DNA from: Neorhizobium petrolearium
GTDB lineage: Bacteria > Pseudomonadota > Alphaproteobacteria > Rhizobiales > Rhizobiaceae
Direction: 5' to 3'
Length of the DNA stretch: 64,000 nt
Assembly: GCF_017873175.1 (NCBI RefSeq)
Contig: NZ_JAGGJW010000016.1
Span: 124,001-188,000 of the forward strand
In this document: positions 45,764-54,327 of the stretch, one piece after another
Layout of the letters: every line of letters starts with the position of its first letter
How positions within the stretch are numbered: position 1 is the first letter of the stretch
Made by a program: the position numbers and the translations under genes
Notes under the pieces: model-generated
Told to the model about the DNA's origin: nothing
Databases searched by the model: none
The model's input: only the letters and a program-made list of their open reading frames with translations

Positions 45764-47164
45764 TTAGTACCGGTAGTGTTCTGCCTTGAACGGACCCTGC
45801 TGCGAGACACCGATATAAGCAGCCTGCTCTTCAGAAAGCTCCGTCAGCTTCACGCCGAGCTTGGCGAGATGCAGGCGGGCGACCTTCTCATCGAGGTGCT
45901 TCGGCAGGATATAGACCTCGTTCTTGTACTGGCCCTGCTTGGTGAAGAGCTCGATCTGCGCCAGCGTCTGGTTGGTGAAGGAAGCGGACATGACGAAGGA
46001 CGGATGGCCGGTTGCGTTGCCGAGATTGAGGAGGCGGCCTTCGGAGAGCAGGATGATGCGGTTGCCCTTCGGGAACTCGATCATGTCGACCTGCGGCTTG
46101 ACATTGGTCCACTTGAGGTTCCGGAGCGCCGCAACCTGGATCTCGTTGTCGAAGTGGCCGATATTGCCGACGATCGCCATATCCTTCATCGCGCGCATGT
46201 GTTCGATGCGGATGACGTCCTTGTTGCCGGTAGTGGTGATGAAGATGTCGGCGGTCGAGACGACGTCTTCGAGAACGACCACCTCAAAGCCGTCCATGGC
46301 GGCCTGCAGCGCGCAGATCGGATCCACTTCCGTGATCTTGACGCGGGCGCCGGCTCCGGCGAGCGAAGCAGCCGAACCCTTGCCGACATCGCCGTAACCG
46401 CAGACGACGGCGACCTTGCCGGCCATCATCACGTCTGTACCGCGGCGGATGCCGTCGACCAGCGATTCCTTGCAGCCGTACTTGTTGTCGAACTTGGACT
46501 TGGTGACCGAGTCGTTGACGTTGATGGCCGGGAAGGGCAGCAGGCCCTTCTTGGAGAGTTCATAGAGACGATGAACGCCGGTGGTCGTTTCTTCCGTAAC
46601 ACCCTTGATGGCATCGCGCTGCTTGGTGAACCAGCCGGGCGAAGCCTGAAGACGCTTCTTGATCTGCGCGAAGAGGATTTCCTCTTCCTCTGAACCCGGA
46701 TTGGAAAGTACGTTCTCGCCGGCTTCGGCACGGGCGCCGAGCAGGATATACATGGTGGCATCGCCGCCGTCATCGAGGATCATGTTGGAAAGGCCTCCGT
46801 CGGCCCACTGGAAGATCTTGTCCGTATATTCCCAGTATTCGGTGAGCGATTCACCCTTGACGGCGAAGACCGGAATGCCGGCAGCGGCGATCGCGGCAGC
46901 GGCGTGATCCTGCGTCGAGAAGATATTGCAGGAGGCCCAGCGGATTTCGGCGCCAAGTTCTTTCAGCGTCTCGATCAGCACGGCCGTCTGGATGGTCATG
47001 TGGAGCGAACCCGAGATGCGGGCGCCCTTCAGCGGCTTCGTTTCGCCGAATTCGGCGCGGCAGGACATCAGGCCCGGCATTTCGGTTTCCGCAATGTCGA
47101 GTTCCTTGCGGCCGTAGGCGGCAAGATTGATATCCGCGACGACATAATCCTTCTCAGTGCTCAT
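45764..47164 (-). CDS. ahcY: Adenosylhomocysteinase
   Basis: NAD-dependent hydrolysis of S-adenosylhomocysteine to adenosine and homocysteine, clearing the product of methyl transfer. The start at 47164 gives 466 residues with the NAD-binding motif GYGDVGKGSAASLAGAG and the conserved C-terminal segment ending HYRY. A longer frame to 47218 is not conserved. A perfect 9-2-9 inverted repeat lies 126-146 bp upstream. Confidence 0.98.
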   Translation of the reverse strand: MSTEKDYVVADINLAAYGRKELDIAETEMPGLMSCRAEFGETKPLKGARISGSLHMTIQTAVLIETLKELGAEIRWASCNIFSTQDHAAAAIAAAGIPVFAVKGESLTEYWEYTDKIFQWADGGLSNMILDDGGDATMYILLGARAEAGENVLSNPGSEEEEILFAQIKKRLQASPGWFTKQRDAIKGVTEETTTGVHRLYELSKKGLLPFPAINVNDSVTKSKFDNKYGCKESLVDGIRRGTDVMMAGKVAVVCGYGDVGKGSAASLAGAGARVKITEVDPICALQAAMDGFEVVVLEDVVSTADIFITTTGNKDVIRIEHMRAMKDMAIVGNIGHFDNEIQVAALRNLKWTNVKPQVDMIEFPKGNRIILLSEGRLLNLGNATGHPSFVMSASFTNQTLAQIELFTKQGQYKNEVYILPKHLDEKVARLHLAKLGVKLTELSEEQAAYIGVSQQGPFKAEHYRY

Positions 47165-47290
47165 AAAGCTCTCCAGTGTTCGGTGGCGCCTGCTCCGGCG
47201 GGGCAGACCGACGGACATGGCAAGACCCGCCTGTGGCCAAGCGGAAGCTGGCCAGCGGTTTAGCAGGCTTCCTGCAAGCTGGCAACGGGG

Positions 47291-47310
47291 ATATAAAGAA
47301 GTCTTTATAT
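47291..47310. promoter_or_regulatory. Perfect inverted repeat upstream of ahcY (operator candidate)
   Basis: ATATAAAGA (47291-47299), AG, TCTTTATAT (47302-47310). It lies between the HPr gene end and ahcY, at a position suited to a promoter or operator of ahcY. Palindromes of this kind are known operators of ArsR-type regulators of the SAM cycle in Proteobacteria, but I cannot confirm the consensus from memory. Confidence 0.6.
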
Positions 47311-47344
47311 GTTTATGTCTCAGCGATCTCGAATGACCGCCGGC

Positions 47345-47623
47345 TCAGGCTTCCTCGCCGAATTTGTTGGCGATCAATTGCTCAAGCGCTTCCAGCGCTT
47401 GCACTGCCTGTTTCCCGCTCGCGGAAACCTCGATCGTGCATCCCGGACTGGCGGCGAGCATCATCAGACCCATGATGGACGTGCCGCCGACCGTCGTGCC
47501 ATCCCTAGAGACGGTGATTATGGCGTCGAAGCCCTCGACCATCTGGACGAATTTGGCTGATGCGCGTGCGTGAAGACCGCGCTTGTTGACGATCAGGAAT
47601 TCGCGGGAGAGTGTGGACGGCAT
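47345..47623 (-). CDS. HPr-family phosphocarrier protein
   Basis: A 92-residue HPr with the phosphoacceptor histidine in RGLHARAS (His18) and the regulatory serine in GTSIMGLM (Ser49). Its neighbours are EIIA-Man and an HPr kinase, but no sugar permease is present, so this is the regulatory, transport-free PTS of alphaproteobacteria. EI (PtsP type) is not in the window. Confidence 0.93.
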   Translation of the reverse strand: MPSTLSREFLIVNKRGLHARASAKFVQMVEGFDAIITVSRDGTTVGGTSIMGLMMLAASPGCTIEVSASGKQAVQALEALEQLIANKFGEEA

Positions 47624-47636
47624 CCGGTGTTGGCTC

Positions 47637-48038
47637 TCATTTGCCGCTCAGGACGCGGCTTGCGACATTGATGTATTTGCGCCCGGCTTCAGAGGCTTCC
47701 GCGAGCGCTTTGTCCATATTGTTGTCGCTGCGCACGCCGGCAAGCTTGATCAGCATTGGCAGGTTCATGCCGGCGATGACCTCGGTCTTGCCGCTGTCCA
47801 TGACCGAAATGGAGAGATTGGAGGGTGTACCGCCGAACATGTCGGTCAAAATGATGACGCCGTGCCCGTTGTCGGCTCGGGCAACCGCATCGACAATGTC
47901 TTGCCGGCGTTGATCCATGTCGTCTTCGGGGCCGATCGATACGGTTTCGATGAATTTCTGAGGTCCAACAACGTGTTCGACCGCATGACGAAACTCTTCA
48001 GCCAGCTTGCCATGGGTGACAAGCACAAGTCCGATCAT
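47637..48038 (-). CDS. PTS EIIA component, mannose family
   Basis: A 133-residue EIIA-Man domain with the phosphorylated histidine in LVTHGKLAEEF (His9) and the TDMFGGTPSN loop. It lacks EIIB, EIIC and EIID partners, so a regulatory role is inferred. It lies 13 bp upstream of HPr in the same operon. Confidence 0.93.
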   Translation of the reverse strand: MIGLVLVTHGKLAEEFRHAVEHVVGPQKFIETVSIGPEDDMDQRRQDIVDAVARADNGHGVIILTDMFGGTPSNLSISVMDSGKTEVIAGMNLPMLIKLAGVRSDNNMDKALAEASEAGRKYINVASRVLSGK

Positions 48039-48164
48039 GAAAACTGCCCCCTGCTATCGAAACTCGCGGCCATTATCGCATTGCAACAAAGCCGTCTAGC
48101 GGTGGGAAGCCATCTTCTCCATGTAGAATTGAAGTTCAAGTCAAAAAATCAGGCTTCCGGATGA

Positions 48165-48629
48165 TCAAAATGGCATTTCGCTGTGAAGTCCGGGCGAGAA
48201 TGCCGCAAGAACCGCCAGAGGATCAGGCGCTCCCTGCCATATTCGCACCAGCGGAAGCTCGCCCAGGCCGGAGATGGTAAGATGCTCGTTTTCGGGGGGA
48301 AGCCGGTCGCTTTCCGATAGCGGGACCACCTTGATGGCGACATCCAGCGCTGCCGCTGGAAGGCTTTCGACACGAGCGATGCCGCTACCGCGCAACTCGA
48401 TCAAACCAGCGATCGTCTCCGGCCTCGTGGCGACAAGGTGATCCCCATAGCGCGACACAAGCACCCGATCGTCGGCCACCAGGGCCGCAAAAGCGCCCTG
48501 TCTTTTGGCGGCAGCGATACAGGCAAAGGCAAGCATAGATTTGCCGCTGCCGGAAGCTCCGGTAAGCAGAATGCCCCTGGTGCCGACGACGATGGCAGTG
48601 GCGTGGATGTTAGCCGGACGGGGCTTCAT
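48165..48629 (-). CDS. hprK: Short HPr kinase/phosphorylase
   Basis: A 154-residue kinase domain that phosphorylates a serine of HPr. P-loop GASGSGKS is at 24-31 and VADDRV follows near 51-56. The N-terminal domain of Firmicute HprK is absent, as is usual in alphaproteobacteria. It overlaps the chvG 3' end by 4 bp (ATGA), which couples it to the two-component system. Confidence 0.93.
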   Translation of the reverse strand: MKPRPANIHATAIVVGTRGILLTGASGSGKSMLAFACIAAAKRQGAFAALVADDRVLVSRYGDHLVATRPETIAGLIELRGSGIARVESLPAAALDVAIKVVPLSESDRLPPENEHLTISGLGELPLVRIWQGAPDPLAVLAAFSPGLHSEMPF

Positions 48630-50416
48630 TGGATTTCGCCGGCCGGCAGTGACAGGATGAACCGCGCTCCCGTCAAGGTGCCGGTCTTGGGGTTTTGCAG
48701 ATTTTCCGCCTTCAGCGTTCCGCCGTGAGCCTCGGCGATCTGCCGGCTGATCGATAGGCCGAGGCCGGAATTCTGGCCAAAACTCTCACCATCCGGCCGG
48801 TCGGTATAGAAGCGCTCGAAGATGCGGTCGATGTCTTCCGCCTGGATGCCGGGGCCGTTGTCTTCCACGGTCACCGTCACATGGTCCCTGACGCGCGAAA
48901 GGCGAATTGAAATGCGGCCGCTCTTCGCCGGAACAAAGGAACGGGCATTCTCGATGAGATTGGTAATGATCTGGCCAAGGCGAAGGTCGTGGCCATTGAC
49001 GAGGAAGGCTGACTTGTTGCCCCCCCTGTTGTCGACAACGAAATCAATCTCCACCGGTTTGCGGCCGGTGCGGATCTGGCGGGAGATATTGACAAGATTG
49101 CTGAGCAGGATCTCCATATCAACCGGTGAGGAAACGGAGCGGGCAAGCTCTGCATCGAGCCGGGAAGCGTCGGAAATATCGCTGATCAGTCGGTCGAGGC
49201 GACGAACGTCGTGAAAGATGATCTCGGTCAGCCGCTGTTTTGATTCGTCCGATTTGGCGAGCGGCAGGGTTTCGACGGCGCTCCTCAGCGACGTCAGCGG
49301 ATTCTTGAGTTCATGGCTGACATCTGCCGCGAAACTCTCGATCGCATCGATCCGGTCGTAGAGTGCGTTGGTCATGTCGCGTAGTGCAATGGAAAGATTG
49401 CCGATCTCGTCCTGACGATAGGCGAAGTCGGGGATTTCCTCGCGCTGCTTGGCGCCGCGCCGCACGCGGATTGCTGCTGCCGAAAGGCGGCGCAGCGGGT
49501 TGGCGATCGTCGAGGAAAGCAATAGCGAAAGCAGGATGTTGACCAGCGTCGCCACGCCGAAGACACGCATGATCGCCAGCCGTTCCGCATGCACGATCTT
49601 GTCGATGTCGCCGGCCTGGGTCGACAAGAGCAGCACGCCGAGCACGGCGCGGAAGCGCTGAATCGGTACCGCGACAGAAACGATCAACTCGCCGCGCTCC
49701 GTAACGCGCACCAGGGCGCCGCGCACTCCGGTCAATGCGTTCATGACCTCCGGATAGATCGATCCGTCACCACCCGGCGCTTCCTTGTAGACCGGCAGAT
49801 TGCCAGGCTGCAGAAGGCGATTGAAGAGTCCCGCGAACCAGTCGCTCCAGGTTTGCGATTCATCCTCCACCGGCGGTAGGTCGAAACGCAGGACCTGGCC
49901 GCGCGAATAAAGGTGGCGGGAATCGAGAAGCAGGTTGGCATCGGCATCGAAGATGCGGGCACGGGTTCGAGTGGGCGAGATCAGACGGCGCAGGACCGGG
50001 GCCACGCGTTCTGGATCGATCGGGAAATCGAGGTCCTCGTCGTTTGGCACCGGCGTGATGCTCTGCCCGGCTTGCAGTTCTAGGAGCTTCTGCGGATCGA
50101 TGGTAATCGAATTGGTGTCGACCGAGGCGGATGCGGAAATCGCGCCCGCGATGATCTCGCCTTGAGTAAGAAGGCTTTCGACGCGAGCGTCGATCAATCC
50201 TTCGCGGAACTGGTTGAGGTAAAGGATGCCTGCGACGAGAACCACCGTCGCCGCAATGTTGAAGAACAGGATGCGGCGCGTGAGGCTCGAAAAGACCGCG
50301 TGACCGAAGACCCGGCGAATGAGCGTGAACGGTCGCGACCAGAACCGCCGCGGCGCACGACGTGTCTCGACCTTCTCTATTCCGGCCATCTCGCTGTCGA
50401 ATGTCTGATCTGCCAC
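48626..50416 (-). CDS. chvG: Sensor histidine kinase ChvG (ExoS)
   Basis: Membrane sensor for acid and envelope signals in rhizobia and Agrobacterium. The 596-residue protein has transmembrane helices at about 47-67 and 282-302 with a periplasmic domain between, then HAMP, the H-box DVSHELKNP (His368) and the ATPase domain (DNGPGI, GLGLSIS). It lies 68 bp downstream of its response regulator chvI. Confidence 0.95.
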   Translation of the reverse strand: MADQTFDSEMAGIEKVETRRAPRRFWSRPFTLIRRVFGHAVFSSLTRRILFFNIAATVVLVAGILYLNQFREGLIDARVESLLTQGEIIAGAISASASVDTNSITIDPQKLLELQAGQSITPVPNDEDLDFPIDPERVAPVLRRLISPTRTRARIFDADANLLLDSRHLYSRGQVLRFDLPPVEDESQTWSDWFAGLFNRLLQPGNLPVYKEAPGGDGSIYPEVMNALTGVRGALVRVTERGELIVSVAVPIQRFRAVLGVLLLSTQAGDIDKIVHAERLAIMRVFGVATLVNILLSLLLSSTIANPLRRLSAAAIRVRRGAKQREEIPDFAYRQDEIGNLSIALRDMTNALYDRIDAIESFAADVSHELKNPLTSLRSAVETLPLAKSDESKQRLTEIIFHDVRRLDRLISDISDASRLDAELARSVSSPVDMEILLSNLVNISRQIRTGRKPVEIDFVVDNRGGNKSAFLVNGHDLRLGQIITNLIENARSFVPAKSGRISIRLSRVRDHVTVTVEDNGPGIQAEDIDRIFERFYTDRPDGESFGQNSGLGLSISRQIAEAHGGTLKAENLQNPKTGTLTGARFILSLPAGEIQ

Positions 50417-50484
50417 TGCAGTCCTTCCACCGGATCAGTTTATCCCTGATCCGGCCGTGGCCTCAAGTTAAGCTTTCGCAAGCA

Positions 50485-51207
50485 TTATGCCGCCTCGCGG
50501 AAGCGATAACCAACGCCGTAGAGCGTTTCGATCATGTCGAAATCGGTATCGACCATCTTGAACTTCTTGCGCAGCCGCTTGATGTGACTGTCGATGGTGC
50601 GGTCGTCCACATAGACCTGCTCGTCATAGGCGGCATCCATCAGAGCGTCGCGGCTTTTGACCACGCCTGGCCGCTGGGCCAGCGAGTGCAGGATCAGGAA
50701 TTCGGTCACTGTCAGGGTAACCGGTTCGCCCTTCCAGGTGCAAGTATGGCGTTCCTGATCCATCAGAAGCTGACCGCGTTCCAGTGTACGTGCCGCCTGC
50801 TGGTCTGACGCGGTTCTTACCCCGCCGACCGCCTGGACGTCCCGATTGCCCGCGCGGCGCAGAATGGCTTTCACCCGCTCCACAAGCAGCCGCTGCGAGA
50901 AAGGCTTGGTGATGAAATCATCCGCGCCCATCTTGAGTCCGAACAGCTCGTCGATCTCCTCATCCTTGGAGGTGAGAAAGATCACCGGCACGTCGGACTT
51001 CTGCCGCAGCCGGCGCAACAGCTCCATTCCGTCCATACGCGGCATCTTGATATCGAAAATTGCCAATTGCGGCGGACGGGCGATCAGCCCGTCAAGCGCG
51101 GAGGCGCCGTCCGTATAGGTTTCGACCTTATATCCTTCCGCCTCCAGTGCGATCGACACCGAAGTCAGGATATTGCGGTCGTCATCTACGAGCGCGATTG
51201 TTTGCAT
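50485..51207 (-). CDS. chvI: Response regulator ChvI
   Basis: OmpR-type regulator partnering ChvG and controlling envelope, exopolysaccharide and acid-stress genes. The ATG at 51207 gives 240 residues starting MQTIALVDDDRN, with phosphoacceptor Asp52 in FDIKMPRMDG and a C-terminal winged helix (RTIDSHIKRLRKKF). A further in-frame codon at 51228 adds 7 residues and is less likely. It is divergent from pckA. Confidence 0.96.
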   Translation of the reverse strand: MQTIALVDDDRNILTSVSIALEAEGYKVETYTDGASALDGLIARPPQLAIFDIKMPRMDGMELLRRLRQKSDVPVIFLTSKDEEIDELFGLKMGADDFITKPFSQRLLVERVKAILRRAGNRDVQAVGGVRTASDQQAARTLERGQLLMDQERHTCTWKGEPVTLTVTEFLILHSLAQRPGVVKSRDALMDAAYDEQVYVDDRTIDSHIKRLRKKFKMVDTDFDMIETLYGVGYRFREAA

Positions 51208-51535
51208 GCTCTCCGTCTCCGTGACCATTTATGCGCATCTCCTGGAATCAGCCCAGCCCAGGCGGCATCCGCCGACGCGCTTCTTGAGTATAAAGGTGGA
51301 ACAAATTGTGGCAAAGTAAAAGAGGTGGCTTACAGTCGCGGTATTTCGCCTCGTCATTTGGAGTCGTGGCAAACGAGAATTAAAACGAGCCGTAAAACGA
51401 TTTAAAGAGGAATAAAATTTTTTAAATCGATTAATTAATTGATATTGCTAAGCAATTTAAAAGATCCCTCTTGCCCTTTTGGAAATCCATCCCTAATTTC
51501 GCGCCACATTCAACCGCAACAGAAGGAAAGCGCGT
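51208..51535. promoter_or_regulatory. AT-rich divergent control region of chvI and pckA
   Basis: A 328-bp gap with no gene. The half near pckA is strongly AT-rich (about 51380-51460). It holds perfect arms CGATTTAAA (51398-51406) and TTTAAATCG (51421-51429), the palindrome ATTAATTAAT (51430-51439), and a small hairpin ATTGC-TAA-GCAAT near 51445. Promoters for both genes must lie here. Regulators cannot be assigned. Confidence 0.6.
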
Positions 51536-53146
51536 ATGGAGGAGTTCGGACTCTATAATCCCGCCAATGGGATAGCGACTCTTGGTTTTCATGATGTGTC
51601 GCGCGTCAATTACAACTTCTCCGAGACAGAGCTTTACGAAGAAGCCATCCGCCGCGAAGAAGCCGACCTCACTGCCGATGGGGCCTTGAGGGCGGTCACC
51701 GGCCAGCACACCGGCCGTTCTCCCAAAGACAAGTTCATTGTTCGCGACGGCAACACCGAGGACGTCATCTGGTGGGACAACAACAAGCCGATGTCCCCCG
51801 AACGCTTCGAAGTCCTCTACAAGGACATGCTGGCCCATGCGGCAGGCAGGACCCTTTTCGTGCAGGATCTCGTCGGCGGTGCCGATCCGGAAAACGCGCT
51901 CCCGACCCGCGTTGTGACCGAGCTGGCCTGGCACGCACTGTTCATCCGCAACCTTTTGATCCGGCCGAGCCGCGCCTCTCTGGAAGGTTTCGCGCAGAAG
52001 CTGACCATCATTAACATGCCGAGCTTCAAGGCTGATCCGGCCCGTCACGGCTGCCGCACGGAAACCGTGATTGCCTGCGACCTGACGAAGGGCATCGTCC
52101 TGATTGGCGGCACGTCCTATGCTGGCGAGAATAAGAAGTCTGTCTTCACAGTGCTGAACTATCTTTTGCCGGCCAAGCACGTCATGCCGATGCACTGCTC
52201 GGCAAATGTCGGCCCGGCGGGTGATTCCGCCGTCTTCTTCGGCCTTTCGGGAACCGGCAAGACGACCCTTTCTGCCGATCCAAGCCGCACCTTGATCGGT
52301 GACGACGAACATGGCTGGGGCGAAAACGGCATCTTCAATTTCGAAGGCGGCTGCTACGCCAAGGCCATCAAGCTGTCGGCCGAAGCGGAACCGGAAATCT
52401 ATGCTGCGACCCGTCGTTTCGGCACCGTTCTGGAAAACGTCGTGCTTGACGAAAACCGTATTCCGGACTTCGAGGATGCCTCGCTGACGGAGAATACCCG
52501 CAGCGCCTATCCGTTGCATTTCATTCCGAATGCGTCGGCGACCGGCATCGCGCCGCATCCGAAGACGATTATCATGCTGACGGCCGACGCGTTCGGCGTC
52601 ATGCCGCCGATCGCCAGGCTGACGCCGGAACAGGCCATGTACCACTTCCTTTCCGGCTACACCGCCAAGGTTGCCGGTACGGAAAAGGGCGTGACCGAGC
52701 CGGAAGCCACTTTCTCGACCTGCTTTGGCGCTCCGTTCATGCCGCGTCATCCGGCCGAATACGGCAATCTGCTGCGTGACCTCATCGATCGCCACGGCGT
52801 TGATTGCTGGCTGGTCAATACCGGCTGGACCGGCGGCGCCTATGGCGTCGGACGGCGCATGCCGATCAAGGCGACGCGAGCACTGCTGACGGCCGCGTTG
52901 AACGGCAGCCTCAAGAATGCCGAGTTCCGCATCGATCCGAATTTCGGCTTCGCCGTGCCGGTCGCAGTCGAAGGGGTGGAACAGGCGATCCTCGACCCGC
53001 GCTCGACTTGGGCCGACGGCGTCGCCTATGATGCGCAGGCAGGCAAGTTGGTTTCGATGTTCGTCTCGAACTTCGAGAAGTTCGAGGATCATGTTGACAG
53101 CAAGGTCCGCAACGCCGCTCCGGGCATGCTTGCCGCTGCTGAATAA
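51536..53146 (+). CDS. pckA: Phosphoenolpyruvate carboxykinase (ATP)
   Basis: Gluconeogenic decarboxylation of oxaloacetate to PEP. The 536-residue protein has the kinase loop GLSGTGKTT at 236-244 followed by LIGDDEHGWGENGIFNFEGG. The chvI-pckA divergent pair is conserved in rhizobia. It is followed by a strong terminator. Confidence 0.98.
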   Translation: MEEFGLYNPANGIATLGFHDVSRVNYNFSETELYEEAIRREEADLTADGALRAVTGQHTGRSPKDKFIVRDGNTEDVIWWDNNKPMSPERFEVLYKDMLAHAAGRTLFVQDLVGGADPENALPTRVVTELAWHALFIRNLLIRPSRASLEGFAQKLTIINMPSFKADPARHGCRTETVIACDLTKGIVLIGGTSYAGENKKSVFTVLNYLLPAKHVMPMHCSANVGPAGDSAVFFGLSGTGKTTLSADPSRTLIGDDEHGWGENGIFNFEGGCYAKAIKLSAEAEPEIYAATRRFGTVLENVVLDENRIPDFEDASLTENTRSAYPLHFIPNASATGIAPHPKTIIMLTADAFGVMPPIARLTPEQAMYHFLSGYTAKVAGTEKGVTEPEATFSTCFGAPFMPRHPAEYGNLLRDLIDRHGVDCWLVNTGWTGGAYGVGRRMPIKATRALLTAALNGSLKNAEFRIDPNFGFAVPVAVEGVEQAILDPRSTWADGVAYDAQAGKLVSMFVSNFEKFEDHVDSKVRNAAPGMLAAAE

Positions 53147-53168
53147 ATTCGCGGATTGATTCACGTGG

Positions 53169-53201
53169 AACCGCCGGCCGAAAGCCGGCGGTTTTCTTTT
53201 T
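53169..53201 (+). terminator. Rho-independent terminator after pckA
   Basis: Arms AACCGCCGGC (53169-53178) and GCCGGCGGTT (53184-53193), followed by a T-rich tail to 53201. Confidence 0.92.
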
Positions 53202-53247
53202 GCCGGCTTTATGGGAAACATGCGGCCAACACGGTAGACGGACGACC

Positions 53248-53682
53248 ATGGCCAGCAATCCCCTTGTCATCAACAGTCACATCACCATCGCCGGATGGGA
53301 GCTGACCGAGCAGTTCGTGCTGGCGGGCGGGCCGGGCGGCCAGAACGTCAACAAGGTCTCGACCGCGGTCCAGCTCTTCTTCGATATTGCCAATTCGCCC
53401 TCCCTTCCCGAGCGGGTAAGGACTAATGCCGTCAGGCTCGCCGGAAAGCGGGTGTCGAAGGAGGGCGTCCTGATGATAGAGGCGAACCGTTTTCGCAGCC
53501 AGGAGCGCAATCGGGAGGAAGCGCGTGAGCGGCTGAAGGAGCTGATCCTCGAAGCGGCGAAACCGCCTCCGACGCCGCGCAAGGCGACAAAGCCGACAAA
53601 GGGTTCGATAGAGCGCAGACTGAAGGAGAAATCCGGCCGCTCTGAGGTGAAGAAGATGCGCGGCCGCCCGACGGGAGATTGA
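53248..53682 (+). CDS. arfB: Peptidyl-tRNA hydrolase ArfB (stalled-ribosome rescue)
   Basis: Release-factor-like protein that frees nascent chains on stalled ribosomes. ATG 53248 gives 144 residues with GGPGGQNVNK at 27-36 (GGQ 30-32) and a basic C-terminal tail (KKMRGRP) that would enter the mRNA channel. It is followed after one base by alkB. Confidence 0.94.
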   Translation: MASNPLVINSHITIAGWELTEQFVLAGGPGGQNVNKVSTAVQLFFDIANSPSLPERVRTNAVRLAGKRVSKEGVLMIEANRFRSQERNREEARERLKELILEAAKPPPTPRKATKPTKGSIERRLKEKSGRSEVKKMRGRPTGD

Positions 53683-53683
53683 C

Positions 53684-54295
53684 GTGTCGACGCTGCCCAA
53701 TGGCATCCGGCATCTGCCGGGCTATCTCGACCGCACGGCGCAGGAGCACCTGGTCGAGCTGATCCGCGGCGTGGTGGCGGAAGCCCCGCTCTATGTGCCG
53801 GAAATGCCGGGCACCGGCAAGCCGATGTCGGTGCGGATGACCAATTGCGGCCCGCTCGGTTGGGTGACGGATAGGGAAAGAGGCTATCGCTATCAGCCCC
53901 GTCATCCGGTGACGGGCAAGCCCTGGCCGGCCATGCCACAGGAATTGCTGGGCCTGTGGGTGAAGCTTACCGGTTATCCGAAGCTGCCGGAGGCCTGCCT
54001 CATCAACTTCTACTCCGACGATGCGAAAATGGGGCTGCATCAGGACAGGGACGAGACCGATCTCGAAGCACCGGTTCTTTCCGTCTCGCTCGGCAATAGC
54101 TGCCTTTTCCGCGTCGGCGGCTTGAACCGCAAGGACCCGACAGGCTCGTTTCGGCTGTCAAGCGGCGACATCGTCATATTGGGTGGCGAAGGGCGTCTTG
54201 CCTTTCACGGCGTCGATCGCATCTATTCGGGCACATCGACGCTTCTGAAGAACGGTGGCCGCATCAACCTGACGCTTCGCCGGGTCAACAGTTGA
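53684..54295 (+). CDS. alkB: Alpha-ketoglutarate-dependent DNA/RNA demethylase AlkB
   Basis: Fe(II)/2-oxoglutarate dioxygenase that removes N-alkyl lesions. GTG 53684 gives 203 residues. Iron ligands are His119 and Asp121 (LHQDRDE) and His175 (FHGVDR). Arg193 in GRINLTLRR would bind 2-oxoglutarate. It is close behind arfB, which suggests co-transcription. Confidence 0.93.
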   Translation: MSTLPNGIRHLPGYLDRTAQEHLVELIRGVVAEAPLYVPEMPGTGKPMSVRMTNCGPLGWVTDRERGYRYQPRHPVTGKPWPAMPQELLGLWVKLTGYPKLPEACLINFYSDDAKMGLHQDRDETDLEAPVLSVSLGNSCLFRVGGLNRKDPTGSFRLSSGDIVILGGEGRLAFHGVDRIYSGTSTLLKNGGRINLTLRRVNS

Positions 54296-54327
54296 GGTTT
54301 GAATCCCGATAGCCGGCGATCGACCGC

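Noticed and set aside
47165..47344. SAH or SAM riboswitch in the ahcY leader
   Set aside because: I could not find the conserved core of known SAM/SAH riboswitches; the only clear structure is the DNA-level inverted repeat.
53157..53172. TGATTCACGTGGAACC after pckA as a seventh parS
   Set aside because: Three mismatches and an asymmetric core (GTGG), overlapping the pckA terminator. Too weak to call, although it may be a decayed site.
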